Made by a program: the position numbers and the translations under genes. The notes beneath the pieces were generated by a model, which saw only the letters and a list, made by a program, of their open reading frames with translations, made no database searches and was not told the origin of the DNA. A DNA stretch of 22,129 bases from Desulfovibrio oxyclinae DSM 11498 (GTDB taxonomy: Bacteria; Desulfobacterota; Desulfovibrionia; Desulfovibrionales; Desulfovibrionaceae): contig NZ_AQXE01000001.1 of the NCBI RefSeq assembly GCF_000375485.1, positions 57,443 to 79,571 on the forward strand. Reading direction: 5' to 3'. Shown here in pieces: positions 1-7,185 of this stretch. How positions within the stretch are numbered: the first letter of the stretch is position 1; each line of letters opens with the position of its first letter.

Positions 1-1
1 G

Positions 2-151
2 GGCGTGCCGCAGAACGAATCCCCGTTCCGCGACTTCGTGAACAAGTCCCTGCAGGAAATGTGGCTCGACGGCACCTACAAGACCCTCTTTGAAAAGTGG
101 ATGGGCTACGAGCTGCCCGACACCTGGGAAATGGTCGTCTGGCCCATGTAG
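2..151 (+). CDS. Amino-acid ABC transporter substrate-binding protein, C-terminal fragment
   Basis: Only the last 49 codons are present; the gene begins before the window. The reading frame ends at a TAG at 149-151. The visible residues include SPFRDFVNKSLQEMWLDGT and LFEKWMG, the typical end of family-3 periplasmic solute-binding proteins, where an acidic-aromatic helix is followed by a K-W-G motif. The protein would bind a polar amino acid in the periplasm and deliver it to the permease pair encoded just downstream. A hairpin at 171-196 separates it from the permeases, as is common where the binding protein is made in excess. The substrate cannot be told from this fragment. Family assignment is good; specificity is unknown. 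Confidence 0.75.
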   Translation, partial: GVPQNESPFRDFVNKSLQEMWLDGTYKTLFEKWMGYELPDTWEMVVWPM

Positions 152-170
152 GTTTCGAATCCGACTGTTC

Positions 171-196
171 GGGAGCGCCGTTCTTGCGGCGCTCCC
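171..196 (+). terminator. Intercistronic hairpin after the binding-protein gene
   Basis: A perfect 10-bp inverted repeat (GGGAGCGCCG and CGGCGCTCCC) with a 6-nt loop is followed by TTTCT. It lies between the binding-protein stop and the first permease start. The T-tract is short, so it is probably a leaky terminator or an mRNA-stabilising stem that lowers permease expression relative to the binding protein. The role is inferred from structure and position. Confidence 0.6.
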
Positions 197-230
197 TTTC
201 TATGCAACCCCAAAACAGACGGACAGCGCC

Positions 231-998
231 TTGAATTACAATTTCGAATGGGATGTCGTCCTCAGCGGCGAATACGCACAGTGGCTCTACGAGGGATTTG
301 TCACCACCATGCAAATCTCCGTTGTCTCGCTCGTCTGCGCAATGCTCCTCGGGATCATCATCTGCGTAATGCGCATGACGCCTTTCAAACCCTTCAGGTG
401 GTTTGCCCTCGCATTTACAGAATTTTTCCGGAACACGCCGCTTATGGTGCAGATCCTGTTCTGGTATTTCGGAGCGTACCTCGTGATCCCGGAAGGGATA
501 ATGACCTGGCTCAACGAGCTGTACGTCTTCGTCCCCGGCGCCTTCACCCTGTTCGGGCGTGAATTCGTGGGTGAATGGATGCTGCTCAACGTCGAATTCT
601 TCTCCGGCGTTATCGCTTTGACGGTCTACACCTCCGCGTTCATCGCCGAGGAAATCCGCGCGGGCATTTTCTCCATTCCCAAGAACCAGCTTGAGGCTTC
701 CCGGGCCGTGGGCCTGTCTTTTACGCAGGCGTATCGCTATGTCGTGTTGCCGCAGGCACTGCGCATCGTGGTGCCGCCGCTCATTTCCCAGTCCCTGAAC
801 CTCATCAAGAACTCCTCCCTGTGCATGGTCATCGGCGTCAGCGAGCTGACCTACATGGCCCGTCAGGTGGAGTCCTATTCGTTCCGCGGGTTCGAGGCCT
901 TTACCGTCGCGACGCTCATCTACCTGTGCATCTCGCTCGTCGTCTCGCTTTGCATCAATCTGTACAACAAGCACTTCATGCTGCAGGTGAAATACTAG
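231..998 (+). CDS. Amino-acid ABC transporter permease (HisM/GlnP type), first
   Basis: A 255-aa inner-membrane permease of the polar amino-acid (HAAT) ABC importers. It has several hydrophobic spans and the cytoplasmic EAA loop that docks on the ATPase, LEASRAVGLSFTQAYRYVVL with PQALR directly after it. The frame is open upstream to 90, but that stretch overlaps the binding-protein gene and crosses the 171-196 hairpin. The TTG at 231 starts a protein reading LNYNFEWDVV, a usual family N-terminus, and no in-frame ATG occurs before about residue 27. I therefore choose TTG, although its ribosome-binding site is weak. It pairs with the permease starting 9 nt after its stop to form a heterodimeric channel. 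No ATPase gene lies inside the window. Confidence 0.85.
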   Translation: MNYNFEWDVVLSGEYAQWLYEGFVTTMQISVVSLVCAMLLGIIICVMRMTPFKPFRWFALAFTEFFRNTPLMVQILFWYFGAYLVIPEGIMTWLNELYVFVPGAFTLFGREFVGEWMLLNVEFFSGVIALTVYTSAFIAEEIRAGIFSIPKNQLEASRAVGLSFTQAYRYVVLPQALRIVVPPLISQSLNLIKNSSLCMVIGVSELTYMARQVESYSFRGFEAFTVATLIYLCISLVVSLCINLYNKHFMLQVKY

Positions 999-1007
999 GG
1001 GGCCGCA

Positions 1008-1724
1008 ATGCACTGGGAAGTCGTCTGGAACAACTTCGATTATTTCCTCTGGGGGGCCACCAAATTCGACGGGGTCTTTCCCTACATCCATAACGTGGGC
1101 GGACTGCTGGCGAGCATCATTCTCGCGGTCCTCGGCATCTTTTTCGCCTTCTGGATAGGCATGGCCTTCGGTCTCATGCGCCTGTCCAAAAAGCCCTGGC
1201 TCAGGTATCCGAGCGTTTTCTACATCGAGGTCATCAGGGGCGTTCCCCTTCTGATGCTCATCTTCTGGTTCTATTTTCTGGCCCCTGTGGCCATGGGCAA
1301 GAACCTGCCCGGGTTTCAGAGTTCGCTCATCGCCTTTGTGATCTTCACCGGCGCCTATATCGCGGAGATTGTTCGCGCGGGTGTTCTTGCGCTGCCAAGC
1401 GGACAGCTGGAAGCCGCGCGCGGCACCGGCCTTTCGCAGACGCAGGCCATGGTGTTCGTCATTCTGCCGCAGGCGCTGCGCAACATGATTCCGTCCTTCG
1501 TGAACCAGTTCGTGTCCCTGACCAAGGACACCTCGCTGGCCTACGTCATTGGCGTGAACGAGCTCACCCGGACTGCGGTTCAGGTGGACAACCGCGAGAT
1601 GAATGCCTCTGCAGAGATTTACATCACCATCGCGGTACTGTATTTCATCGTGTGTTGGGTGCTTACATCCACGAGCCGCAGGATGGAAAAACAGTTGTCA
1701 CGCTATCAGGCCAGAGGAAGCTGA
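1008..1724 (+). CDS. Amino-acid ABC transporter permease (HisM/GlnP type), second
   Basis: A 238-aa inner-membrane permease, the partner of the one just upstream. The ATG at 1008 follows a purine-rich AGGGGG at 997-1002. Hydrophobic segments and the EAA-loop motif LEAARGTGLSQTQAMVFVIL, followed by PQALRNMIP, identify the HAAT permease family. Its stop overlaps the deoC start (TGATG, 1722-1726), so translation of the two is probably coupled. The second permease of such systems is usually next to the ATPase gene, but here deoC follows, so the ATPase is presumably upstream of the window. The transported amino acid is not determinable. Confidence 0.88.
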   Translation: MHWEVVWNNFDYFLWGATKFDGVFPYIHNVGGLLASIILAVLGIFFAFWIGMAFGLMRLSKKPWLRYPSVFYIEVIRGVPLLMLIFWFYFLAPVAMGKNLPGFQSSLIAFVIFTGAYIAEIVRAGVLALPSGQLEAARGTGLSQTQAMVFVILPQALRNMIPSFVNQFVSLTKDTSLAYVIGVNELTRTAVQVDNREMNASAEIYITIAVLYFIVCWVLTSTSRRMEKQLSRYQARGS

Positions 1725-2407
1725 TGCAGATTAACAGACCGCTTGAGGTCGCGCCGTACATAGATCATACACTTCTCAAGCCCGACGCCACCGCCGCCGA
1801 CGTGGACAAACTCTGCGCCGAGGCGGTGCGTTTCGGCTTTCGCACCGTGTGCGTCAATCCCTTGCACGTGAAACTCGCCGCATGGCTGCTCAAGAAGGAA
1901 GAGCCCGACGTGTGCAGCGTGGTGGGATTTCCCCTCGGAGCAAGTCTCACTGAAACCAAGGCCGCCGAGACCGCGGCCGTTGTCCGTCTCGGTGCCACCG
2001 AGGTGGATATGGTCATGAGCGTCGGCTGCTTCAAGGCCGATGATTATAAGACCGTTCTTAAGGACATCAAGAGCGTTGTGAAGGCTGCCGCTGGTGTTCC
2101 GGTCAAGGTCATCATCGAGTCCGGCCTGCTCAAGGATTCCGAGATAGTGCGCGCCTGCGAGATCAGCGCCGAGGCCGGAGCTGCATTCGTCAAGACCTGT
2201 ACCGGATTTGGAACCGGCAGCGCCTCGCCGTCGGCCGTTCGGCTCATGCGCGAAACCGTGGGAGACGCGCTCGGAGTCAAGGCCAGCGGCGGCATCAAGA
2301 ATTTCAATGACGCCCGGCTCATGCTGGAGGCCGGAGCCGACAGGCTCGGCACCTCATCGTCCGTGGCGGTCTGCGGCGGACGTGCTCCGCGAAAAACCAA
2401 GCAATGA
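1724..2407 (+). CDS. deoC: Deoxyribose-phosphate aldolase
   Basis: A 227-aa class I aldolase that cleaves 2-deoxyribose-5-phosphate to glyceraldehyde-3-phosphate and acetaldehyde in nucleoside catabolism. The Schiff-base lysine is K157 in VKTCTGFGTG (most homologues have KTSTG). The second active-site lysine is K186 in VKASGGIK, and the catalytic aspartate is D95 in EVDMV. GADRLGTSS is the usual phosphate-binding end, followed here by a basic tail that overlaps the next gene. The frame is open further upstream to 1652, but that would lie inside the permease. The ATG at 1724 is preceded by GAGGAAG and gives the normal family N-terminus and length. It overlaps the permease by 1 nt and cbiC by 4 nt. 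The acetaldehyde made could feed the dehydrogenase or AOR elsewhere in the window, but that is speculation. Confidence 0.93.
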   Translation: MQINRPLEVAPYIDHTLLKPDATAADVDKLCAEAVRFGFRTVCVNPLHVKLAAWLLKKEEPDVCSVVGFPLGASLTETKAAETAAVVRLGATEVDMVMSVGCFKADDYKTVLKDIKSVVKAAAGVPVKVIIESGLLKDSEIVRACEISAEAGAAFVKTCTGFGTGSASPSAVRLMRETVGDALGVKASGGIKNFNDARLMLEAGADRLGTSSSVAVCGGRAPRKTKQ

Positions 2408-3045
2408 GCCGCGACAGCATCCGCAACATTCCTCTGCCTGCCGACATCGAAGCCGAGTCTTTCCGGATCATCGACTCCGAGGTCCCACAGCCGCGCCCAT
2501 TCGAAGGCCCACACTGGGAAATCGCACGCCGCATGGTGCATACCACGGCGGATTTCGAGCTGCTTGACCTCGTGCACTTCCACCCCGATGCCATTGACCG
2601 GGGCAAGGCCGCCTTGGCGTCCGGCTGCACCATCGTCACCGACACCGAAATGGCCCGCATGGGCATCCCGAAGCGACGCATGGAGCCGCTTGGCTGCACC
2701 GTCCGCTGCCTGATGAACGATCCGCGGGTGGCCGAGGCTGCAAAGCAACGCGGCACCACCCGCGCGTTCGCCGCCGTTGACGTGGCCCTTGCGGAAATGA
2801 AGCCCGCGGTCTGGGTTGTTGGCAATGCGCCCACCGCACTCATCCGACTGGTTGATCGCATTCGCGAAGGGGCCGAGGCTCCTGCGCTGGTGGTTGGCAT
2901 GCCCGTGGGGTTCGTCAACGCCGCCGAGTCCAAGGATTACCTGATGGACTCCGGCATCCCCTGCATCTCCGTCCGGGGACGCAAGGGCGGTTCCGCACTT
3001 GCCGCCTGCGTGGTCAACGCGCTGGCGGAGATCGTTCTGCGCTAA
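2404..3045 (+). CDS. cbiC: Precorrin-8X / cobalt-precorrin-8 methylmutase
   Basis: A 213-aa CbiC/CobH family protein of the corrin branch of cobalamin synthesis. It moves a methyl group from C11 to C12 to give (cobalt-)hydrogenobyrinate. The catalytic histidine is H46 in RRMVHTTADF. Other family signatures are GCTIVTDTEM, the central AVWVVGNAPTAL and the conserved ending VRGRKGGSALAAC. The start overlaps the deoC stop (ATGA, 2404-2407), implying coupled translation. No other cobalamin gene is visible in the window, so the enzyme is separated from its pathway partners and tied to a transporter/deoC unit. An anaerobe would use the cobalt-early route, so cbiC is the better symbol, but this is inferred from the organism type. 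Confidence 0.93.
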   Translation: MSRDSIRNIPLPADIEAESFRIIDSEVPQPRPFEGPHWEIARRMVHTTADFELLDLVHFHPDAIDRGKAALASGCTIVTDTEMARMGIPKRRMEPLGCTVRCLMNDPRVAEAAKQRGTTRAFAAVDVALAEMKPAVWVVGNAPTALIRLVDRIREGAEAPALVVGMPVGFVNAAESKDYLMDSGIPCISVRGRKGGSALAACVVNALAEIVLR

Positions 3046-3168
3046 GTCGTTATTTCCGTATCATATTCGTCCCTGTCACGCTTGCCTTGCTCATAAGACA
3101 GTGCTACGCCGAAACTATTACTGTTCGGTCGAGGCATTGGGGTTACCACTCTTTATCGGATTGAGGTT

Positions 3169-3393
3169 ATGGCAAAAAAGAAGAAGGGACAGAGCAAGGT
3201 CACGGTCTATCCGGACTGGTGCAAGGGTTGCGGCGTTTGTGTGTCCTTCTGTCCGGCCAAGGTGCTTGAGCTGGACGAAACGGGAAAATGTCACGTTGCC
3301 AGGGAAGACGACTGTATTCACTGCGGGTTCTGCGAGCTGCATTGCCCGGATTTCGCCATCGTCGTCACTGCAAAGACGAAATCGGAAGAATAG
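3169..3393 (+). CDS. korD: 2-oxoacid:ferredoxin oxidoreductase, ferredoxin-like delta subunit
   Basis: A 74-aa protein with two complete 4Fe-4S motifs, CKGCGVCVSFCP and CIHCGFCELHCP, after a lysine-rich start. In KorDABC enzymes this subunit carries electrons from the thiamine-diphosphate centre to external ferredoxin. The ATG at 3169 follows TTGAGG. It is the first gene of a tight four-gene unit. The preceding 123 nt (3046-3168) presumably holds the promoter, but no convincing -35/-10 pair could be identified there. Substrate (2-oxoglutarate versus other 2-oxoacids) cannot be fixed from this subunit; the symbol rests on subunit order and similarity to 2-oxoglutarate enzymes. Confidence 0.88.
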   Translation: MAKKKKGQSKVTVYPDWCKGCGVCVSFCPAKVLELDETGKCHVAREDDCIHCGFCELHCPDFAIVVTAKTKSEE

Positions 3394-3425
3394 CAGTCCA
3401 CCGCTGCGGGAGAGGATTTTCCAAC

Positions 3426-4571
3426 ATGGCAAGAAAGAAGAAGAAAAAAGAGATTTTCGCGCTTGGCAACGAGGCGGTGGTCGAGGGAGCACTCATAGCG
3501 GGCTGCTCGTTCTTCGGTGGATACCCCATCACTCCGTCTTCGGAAATCATGGAGATCATGGCCAGCCGTCTTCCGGGCACGGAGGACGGTGCTTTTATCC
3601 AGCTGGAGGATGAAATTGCCAGCATGGGAGCCGTGATTGGTGCTTCGCTGGCAGGCAGAAAAGCCATGACCGCCACTTCCGGGCCCGGCTTTTCCCTGAT
3701 GCAGGAGCATCTGGGCTACGCCTGCATGGCAGAAACTCCGTGCGTGCTGGTCAACGTGATGCGCGGCGGGCCTTCCACCGGACTGCCCACGAGTCCGGCG
3801 CAGGGTGACGTAATGCAGGCTCGCTGGGGTACCCATGGCGATCATCCCATCATCGTGCTTTCCGCCTCGGACGTGCAGGAATGTTTGGAGATGACCATCC
3901 GAGCGTTCAACATGGCCGAAAAATATCGCACTCCGGTGGTACTGCTCATCGACGAAATCACGGCCCACACCCGCGAGAAGATCGAGGTGCCCGAAAACGG
4001 TGACTACGAGATTCTCAACCGCGTGGTGCCGTCCATGCCGCCCGAGTGGTACAAGCCTTACGAGGAAACGGTTCGCGGCGTGCCACCCATGCCGCCGATT
4101 GGATCCGGGTACCGCTTCCACGTCACCGGTCTGACCCATGACCGAAACGGTTTTCCCACCTCCCGGCCGGACGAGGTGAATGAACTGGTGCAGCGTATGC
4201 ACCGCAAGATCGATCAGTTCTTCTACGACATCCAGATCACCGAAGAGACCACCACGGAAGATGCCGAGGTGGTCGTGGTGGCCTACGGTTCGGTTGCCAG
4301 ATCCGCGGAATACGCCGTGCAGCAGGCGCGCGAATCCGGGGTGAAGGCCGGACTGCTCAAACTCAAGACGCTCTTCCCGTACCCCAGACGCGCCACCGAG
4401 AAGCTGCTGGCCCGAGCCCGCACGCTGGTGGTGCCGGAGATGAACATGGGGCAGATATCCCGCGAGGTGAAACGGGTGAATATGGGGCGCGCCTCGGTGC
4501 GAACCGTGAACCGCGTCGACGGCCAGATCATCACGCCTTCCGAAATCCTCAAGGTCATCATGCAGGGGTAG
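3426..4571 (+). CDS. korA: 2-oxoacid:ferredoxin oxidoreductase alpha subunit
   Basis: A 381-aa alpha subunit that, with KorB, oxidatively decarboxylates a 2-oxoacid (probably 2-oxoglutarate) with CoA to give the acyl-CoA and reduced ferredoxin, or runs in reverse for carbon fixation. Family signatures are GGYPITPSSEIME near residue 30, TATSGPGFSLM, and RGGPSTGLPTSPAQGD. The C-terminal part resembles transketolase C-terminal domains. The frame is open upstream to 3288, but the ATG at 3426 follows GAGAGGA, starts right after korD and gives the usual length and a lysine-rich N-terminus like that of korD. The next gene begins 4 nt after its stop. In anaerobes with an incomplete citric-acid cycle this enzyme mainly supplies biosynthetic 2-oxoglutarate. 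Confidence 0.92.
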   Translation: MARKKKKKEIFALGNEAVVEGALIAGCSFFGGYPITPSSEIMEIMASRLPGTEDGAFIQLEDEIASMGAVIGASLAGRKAMTATSGPGFSLMQEHLGYACMAETPCVLVNVMRGGPSTGLPTSPAQGDVMQARWGTHGDHPIIVLSASDVQECLEMTIRAFNMAEKYRTPVVLLIDEITAHTREKIEVPENGDYEILNRVVPSMPPEWYKPYEETVRGVPPMPPIGSGYRFHVTGLTHDRNGFPTSRPDEVNELVQRMHRKIDQFFYDIQITEETTTEDAEVVVVAYGSVARSAEYAVQQARESGVKAGLLKLKTLFPYPRRATEKLLARARTLVVPEMNMGQISREVKRVNMGRASVRTVNRVDGQIITPSEILKVIMQG

Positions 4572-4575
4572 GGCC

Positions 4576-5427
4576 ATGAACGAAGTGACAGGAAATCAGA
4601 TCATCCATCAATACCTGAGGCACAATAAGAAGTTCCCGCACGTGCTCTGCGCCGGATGCGGCCACGGCATCGTGCTCGGGTCCCTCATCCGCAGCGTGCA
4701 CGCGCTCGATATCCCCAAGGACGACATGGTGATCGTCGCGGGAATCGGCTGTTCCGGCAGGCTCGCCGTGTACGTGGACTTCAACACCATCCATACCACC
4801 CACGGCCGCGCGCTGACATTCGCCACCGGCATCAAGATGGCAAACCCCAAGCTCAAGGTCATCTGCATCATGGGCGACGGGGATGCGCTGTCCATCGGCG
4901 GCAACCATCTGATCCATGCGGCGCGGCGGAATATAGGCATCACCGCGCTGGTACTCAACAACAACATCTACGGCATGACCGGCGGACAGAGTTCACCGGC
5001 CACGCCTGCGGGCAGCGTTTCCATGACCGCCCCCTTCGGCCAGCTGGAGGAAAACTTCGACACCGTGGACCTCGCCAAGGGCGCCGGAGCCAACTATGTG
5101 GCCCGCGGCACCGTGTTCCATGTGCAGAAGCTGGAAAAGCTCATGCAGCAGGCCATCACCCAGCCGGGCTTCAACATGCTTGAAGTGTTGACTCCTTGCC
5201 ATACGCAGTACGGCCGAAAGAATAAGTTCAAAGGCCCTGTGGACATGTACAAATGGCTCAAGAAGACAGCTGTTCCCGTGGAGCGCTACGAAGAAATGAC
5301 CGAACAGCAGCGCGAATCCCGCATCCCCATCGGCGTCTTTGCAGACAAGGGACAGCCCGGGCTCGAAGAGCGCTATTACGCCCTCAAGCAGGAAATGCTG
5401 GCCAAGCAGAAAGAGGAGGGCAAGTAG
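4576..5427 (+). CDS. korB: 2-oxoacid:ferredoxin oxidoreductase beta subunit (TPP-binding)
   Basis: A 283-aa beta subunit that binds thiamine diphosphate. The cofactor motif is visible as GDGDALSIGGNHLIHAARRN, followed by NNNIYGMTGGQSSPATP. The N-terminal CAGCGHG and GIGCSGR contain the cysteines expected to contribute to the 4Fe-4S site. The ending (EQQRESRIPIGVF) is typical of the KorB/OorB group rather than pyruvate oxidoreductase, which supports 2-oxoglutarate as substrate. The ATG at 4576 is 4 nt after the korA stop, and the korC ATG directly abuts its stop codon. Length is normal for the family and no key residue is missing. Confidence 0.92.
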   Translation: MNEVTGNQIIHQYLRHNKKFPHVLCAGCGHGIVLGSLIRSVHALDIPKDDMVIVAGIGCSGRLAVYVDFNTIHTTHGRALTFATGIKMANPKLKVICIMGDGDALSIGGNHLIHAARRNIGITALVLNNNIYGMTGGQSSPATPAGSVSMTAPFGQLEENFDTVDLAKGAGANYVARGTVFHVQKLEKLMQQAITQPGFNMLEVLTPCHTQYGRKNKFKGPVDMYKWLKKTAVPVERYEEMTEQQRESRIPIGVFADKGQPGLEERYYALKQEMLAKQKEEGK

Positions 5428-6024
5428 ATGAAACAGCCAATGGATCTTGAACGTTTTGAAATCCGCTTCTCCGGACTCGGAGGGCAGGGCATCATTACCC
5501 TCGGCAGGGTCATGGGCGCGGGGCTCGCGCTGGGACACGGCTACAACGTGACCCAGACCCAGAGTTACGGGCCGGAAGCTCGTGGCGGTTCCAGCCGCTG
5601 CGACCTCGTGGTCAGCTCCGGGCGCATCAGCTTCCCCAAGGCGGAGAACCTTGACCTGCTCGTGGCACTGTCTCAGGAGGCTTGCAACGCCTATTATCCG
5701 TACCTGAAGCCCGGCGGAGCGCTGGTAATTGAAACGGATATCGTGAAGCAGCCGCCATCCAATCATTACCTTGGTCTTCCTTTCACCAAAATGGCCAAGG
5801 AAAAGATCGGCATCGTGCAGGCCATGAATACCGTGGTTCTCGGCGCGTTGACGCATCTGCTGCCGTTCACGGTTCAGCGCGTCATGCGCAAGAACATGGA
5901 GGAGGCGCTGCCGGAGAAAATCCGCGCCGTGAACGTCAAGGCCTTCAATCTCGGTCACCGGGAGGCCAAGAAGGCTTTTGGCGAGTCCCCGGAGATATGG
6001 GGACACCCGTCCGAAGACGATTAG
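5428..6024 (+). CDS. korC: 2-oxoacid:ferredoxin oxidoreductase gamma subunit
   Basis: A 198-aa gamma subunit of the same complex. FSGLGGQGIITLGRVMG and SYGPEARGGSSRCDLV are the conserved glycine-rich and arginine motifs of the POR/KOR gamma family, which contacts CoA and the alpha/beta core. The ATG at 5428 lies 1 nt after the korB stop, with GAGGAGG about 10 nt upstream. A second in-frame ATG 12 nt further (MDLERFEIR) could also be used. It is the last gene of the unit, and the strong hairpin at 6030-6063 follows its stop by 5 nt. Confidence 0.92.
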   Translation: MKQPMDLERFEIRFSGLGGQGIITLGRVMGAGLALGHGYNVTQTQSYGPEARGGSSRCDLVVSSGRISFPKAENLDLLVALSQEACNAYYPYLKPGGALVIETDIVKQPPSNHYLGLPFTKMAKEKIGIVQAMNTVVLGALTHLLPFTVQRVMRKNMEEALPEKIRAVNVKAFNLGHREAKKAFGESPEIWGHPSEDD

Positions 6025-6029
6025 CCGGT

Positions 6030-6063
6030 AATAAAGCCCCCTTCCTCGGAAGGGGGCTTTATT
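6030..6063. terminator. Perfect 16-bp terminator hairpin between korDABC and the DUF3096 gene
   Basis: AATAAAGCCCCCTTCC and its exact complement GGAAGGGGGCTTTATT are separated by only 2 nt. The stem has a GC core with A/T-rich flanks on both sides, so it can act as a Rho-independent terminator for korC on plus and for the small-gene cluster ending at 6086 on minus. Confidence 0.9.
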
Positions 6064-6085
6064 GGGTTAGTGTAGCAAATGGCGG

Positions 6086-6220
6086 TTACTGAATCAGTCC
6101 GAGCACGCCGAAAACGATCAGATAGGTAGCAACTATGTAGTTGAGCATCTTGGGTGCCACGAGAATCAGTATTCCCGCCATGAGGGACAACAGGGGTTGC
6201 AAATCCACGTGCAGGCTCAT
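6086..6220 (-). CDS. DUF3096-type small membrane protein
   Basis: A 44-aa protein that automatic ORF callers easily miss. It reads MSLHVDLQPLLSLMAGILIL at the start, then VAPKMLNYIVATYLIVFGVL. The pattern of a hydrophobic span, a P-K-x-LNYIVA turn and a second hydrophobic span matches the DUF3096 family as I remember it. The ATG at 6220 is preceded by AAGGAG at 6228-6233 on the minus strand, an excellent ribosome-binding site. It would be a two-span inner-membrane peptide of unknown function. It is the last gene of the minus-strand small-gene cluster, 50 nt after the MgtC stop, and it ends just before the bidirectional terminator. The gene is well supported; its role is unknown. Confidence 0.8.
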   Translation of the reverse strand: MSLHVDLQPLLSLMAGILILVAPKMLNYIVATYLIVFGVLGLIQ

Positions 6221-6270
6221 GTCAGTTCTCCTTGTCGTTTCAGGCCGGAATCATTCCATCCCGCCGGGGT

Positions 6271-6720
6271 TCACTCTTGCTCTTCCTCGCTCAACCTGTT
6301 TTTGAGTCCACCGACCATTTTCAGAGTCACGTAGTTGATGGCGCTGAGAACGATGGCGATCTCATAGCGGTTGAACGCGGTGGCCACACCAATGGCGCCC
6401 ATATTCCAAATGCTTGCCGCGGTAGCGGTACCGATGACGGATTCCCTGTGCTTGAGGATCGCCCCGCCACCAAGGAAACCGATGCCTGTAACGAGTCCCT
6501 GAAAGACCCGTGCCTCGGACCCGGTCGAATCGAGCACCGAGATCCCGACCAGCATGAAGCCGCAGGTGACGACTGCCACAAGTGGAAAGGTCCTCATCCC
6601 GAACTGGATTTCGCTCGTTTCGCGGTTGAGCCCGATGGGCAGGGCCAACAGATAGGCAAAGGCGATGTGCCAGAGATGATACCACACCTGCGCCCAGTCG
6701 ATATCCATGAATGGCGGCAC
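6271..6720 (-). CDS. MgtC/SapB family membrane protein, short form
   Basis: A 149-aa membrane protein of the MgtC/SapB family. Signatures are LPIGLNRE, GMRTFPLVAVVTCGFML, GIGFLGGGAILKHRESVIG and TAASIWNMGAIGVATAF. It has only the N-terminal transmembrane domain; the C-terminal ACT-like domain of virulence-type MgtC is absent, as in many environmental homologues. The start is taken as GTG at 6720 because GAGGAA lies 7 nt upstream; an ATG four codons later is the alternative. Family members have been linked to magnesium stress, acid stress and inhibition of F-type ATPase, but the function of short forms is not established. It sits 23 nt after the lipoprotein gene, so the two are probably co-transcribed. 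Confidence 0.9.
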   Translation of the reverse strand: MPPFMDIDWAQVWYHLWHIAFAYLLALPIGLNRETSEIQFGMRTFPLVAVVTCGFMLVGISVLDSTGSEARVFQGLVTGIGFLGGGAILKHRESVIGTATAASIWNMGAIGVATAFNRYEIAIVLSAINYVTLKMVGGLKNRLSEEEQE

Positions 6721-6743
6721 GATGCTGTTCCTCGCGACGACCG

Positions 6744-6926
6744 CTAATTGTCCACCGATTCTTCCAGCTTGTCACCGGCTTCCTCGATGCTGTCGCCAGC
6801 TTCTTCAATGGCCTGATCCACCTGTTTGCCGGCCTTCTCCGCCGGACCTTCCTGCTCACAACCGAAGGCCACGGCAAAGAATGCCAGCAGGCAGAGCACG
6901 TAAACGAATTTCTTGAGTATCTTCAT
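6744..6926 (-). CDS. Small lipoprotein with amphipathic repeats
   Basis: A 60-aa predicted lipoprotein. Positively charged MKILKK is followed by a hydrophobic stretch and the lipobox AFGC, with cysteine at 23 as the lipidation site. The mature part is very acidic and contains repeated units such as AIEEAGDSIEEAGDKLEES, suggesting an amphipathic helix on a membrane surface. The ATG at 6926 has AAGGGAG just upstream. No family is recognised with confidence. Its mature length and composition resemble small stress-associated lipoproteins of proteobacteria. It lies between the DUF1328 and MgtC genes in the same direction, which suggests an envelope role. Confidence 0.8.
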   Translation of the reverse strand: MKILKKFVYVLCLLAFFAVAFGCEQEGPAEKAGKQVDQAIEEAGDSIEEAGDKLEESVDN

Positions 6927-6952
6927 TGTTTTCTCCCTTAGGGGGTAGATGG

Positions 6953-7120
6953 TTAAATGCGCGGCCTGCGCCTTCCCATGACAAGTGAAATCACGAAGGC
7001 GATGAGGAAAACGAAGAAAAGAATCTTCGCTATGCCTGCAGCGGCCGCGGAAATGCCGCCGAAGCCGAGAATGCCTGCGAGTATTGCCACGATGAAAAAC
7101 ACCACTGACCAGGATAGCAT
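6953..7120 (-). CDS. DUF1328 (YtjA-type) small membrane protein
   Basis: A 55-aa protein below common length cut-offs. It reads [20 protein letters not shown], then [20 protein letters not shown], and ends in the basic tail GRRRPRI. The two hydrophobic spans joined by the G-F-G-G-I-(S/A)-A-A-A-x-G-I-A-K-I-L-F motif are the hallmark of DUF1328. The ATG at 7120 is preceded by AGGAGGAAAC, a near-consensus ribosome-binding site. The protein is expected in the inner membrane; homologues are often found among stress-induced genes but have no defined activity. It ends 26 nt before the lipoprotein start. Confidence 0.9.
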   Translation of the reverse strand: MLSWSVVFFIVAILAGILGFGGISAAAAGIAKILFFVFLIAFVISLVMGRRRPRI

Positions 7121-7153
7121 GTTTCCTCCTTTAGACTGGAATTCAAAATGACC

Positions 7154-7174
7154 GGGGGCGGCTTTGGCGCCCCC
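7154..7174 (-). terminator. Hairpin between the coiled-coil and DUF1328 genes
   Basis: A 7-bp stem (GGGGGCG and CGCCCCC) with a 7-nt loop lies 11 nt after the coiled-coil gene stop on the minus strand. Only a short T-rich stretch (CATTTTG) follows, so it may be a partial terminator or a processing stem separating the first gene from the rest of the cluster. Confidence 0.5.
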
Positions 7175-7185
7175 AGTCGTGATGG

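Noticed and set aside
90..230. Upstream extension of the first permease to an ATG at 90
   Set aside because: It would overlap the binding-protein gene and translate through the 171-196 hairpin. The family N-terminus begins at the TTG at 231.
3046..3168. Promoter for korDABC
   Set aside because: Several TTGC-type hexamers are present, but none has a convincing -10 at 16-18 nt, so no promoter feature is claimed.
3318..4577. Long minus-strand open frame antisense to korA
   Set aside because: It is histidine/glycine-rich and without motifs; korA on plus is complete and part of korDABC.
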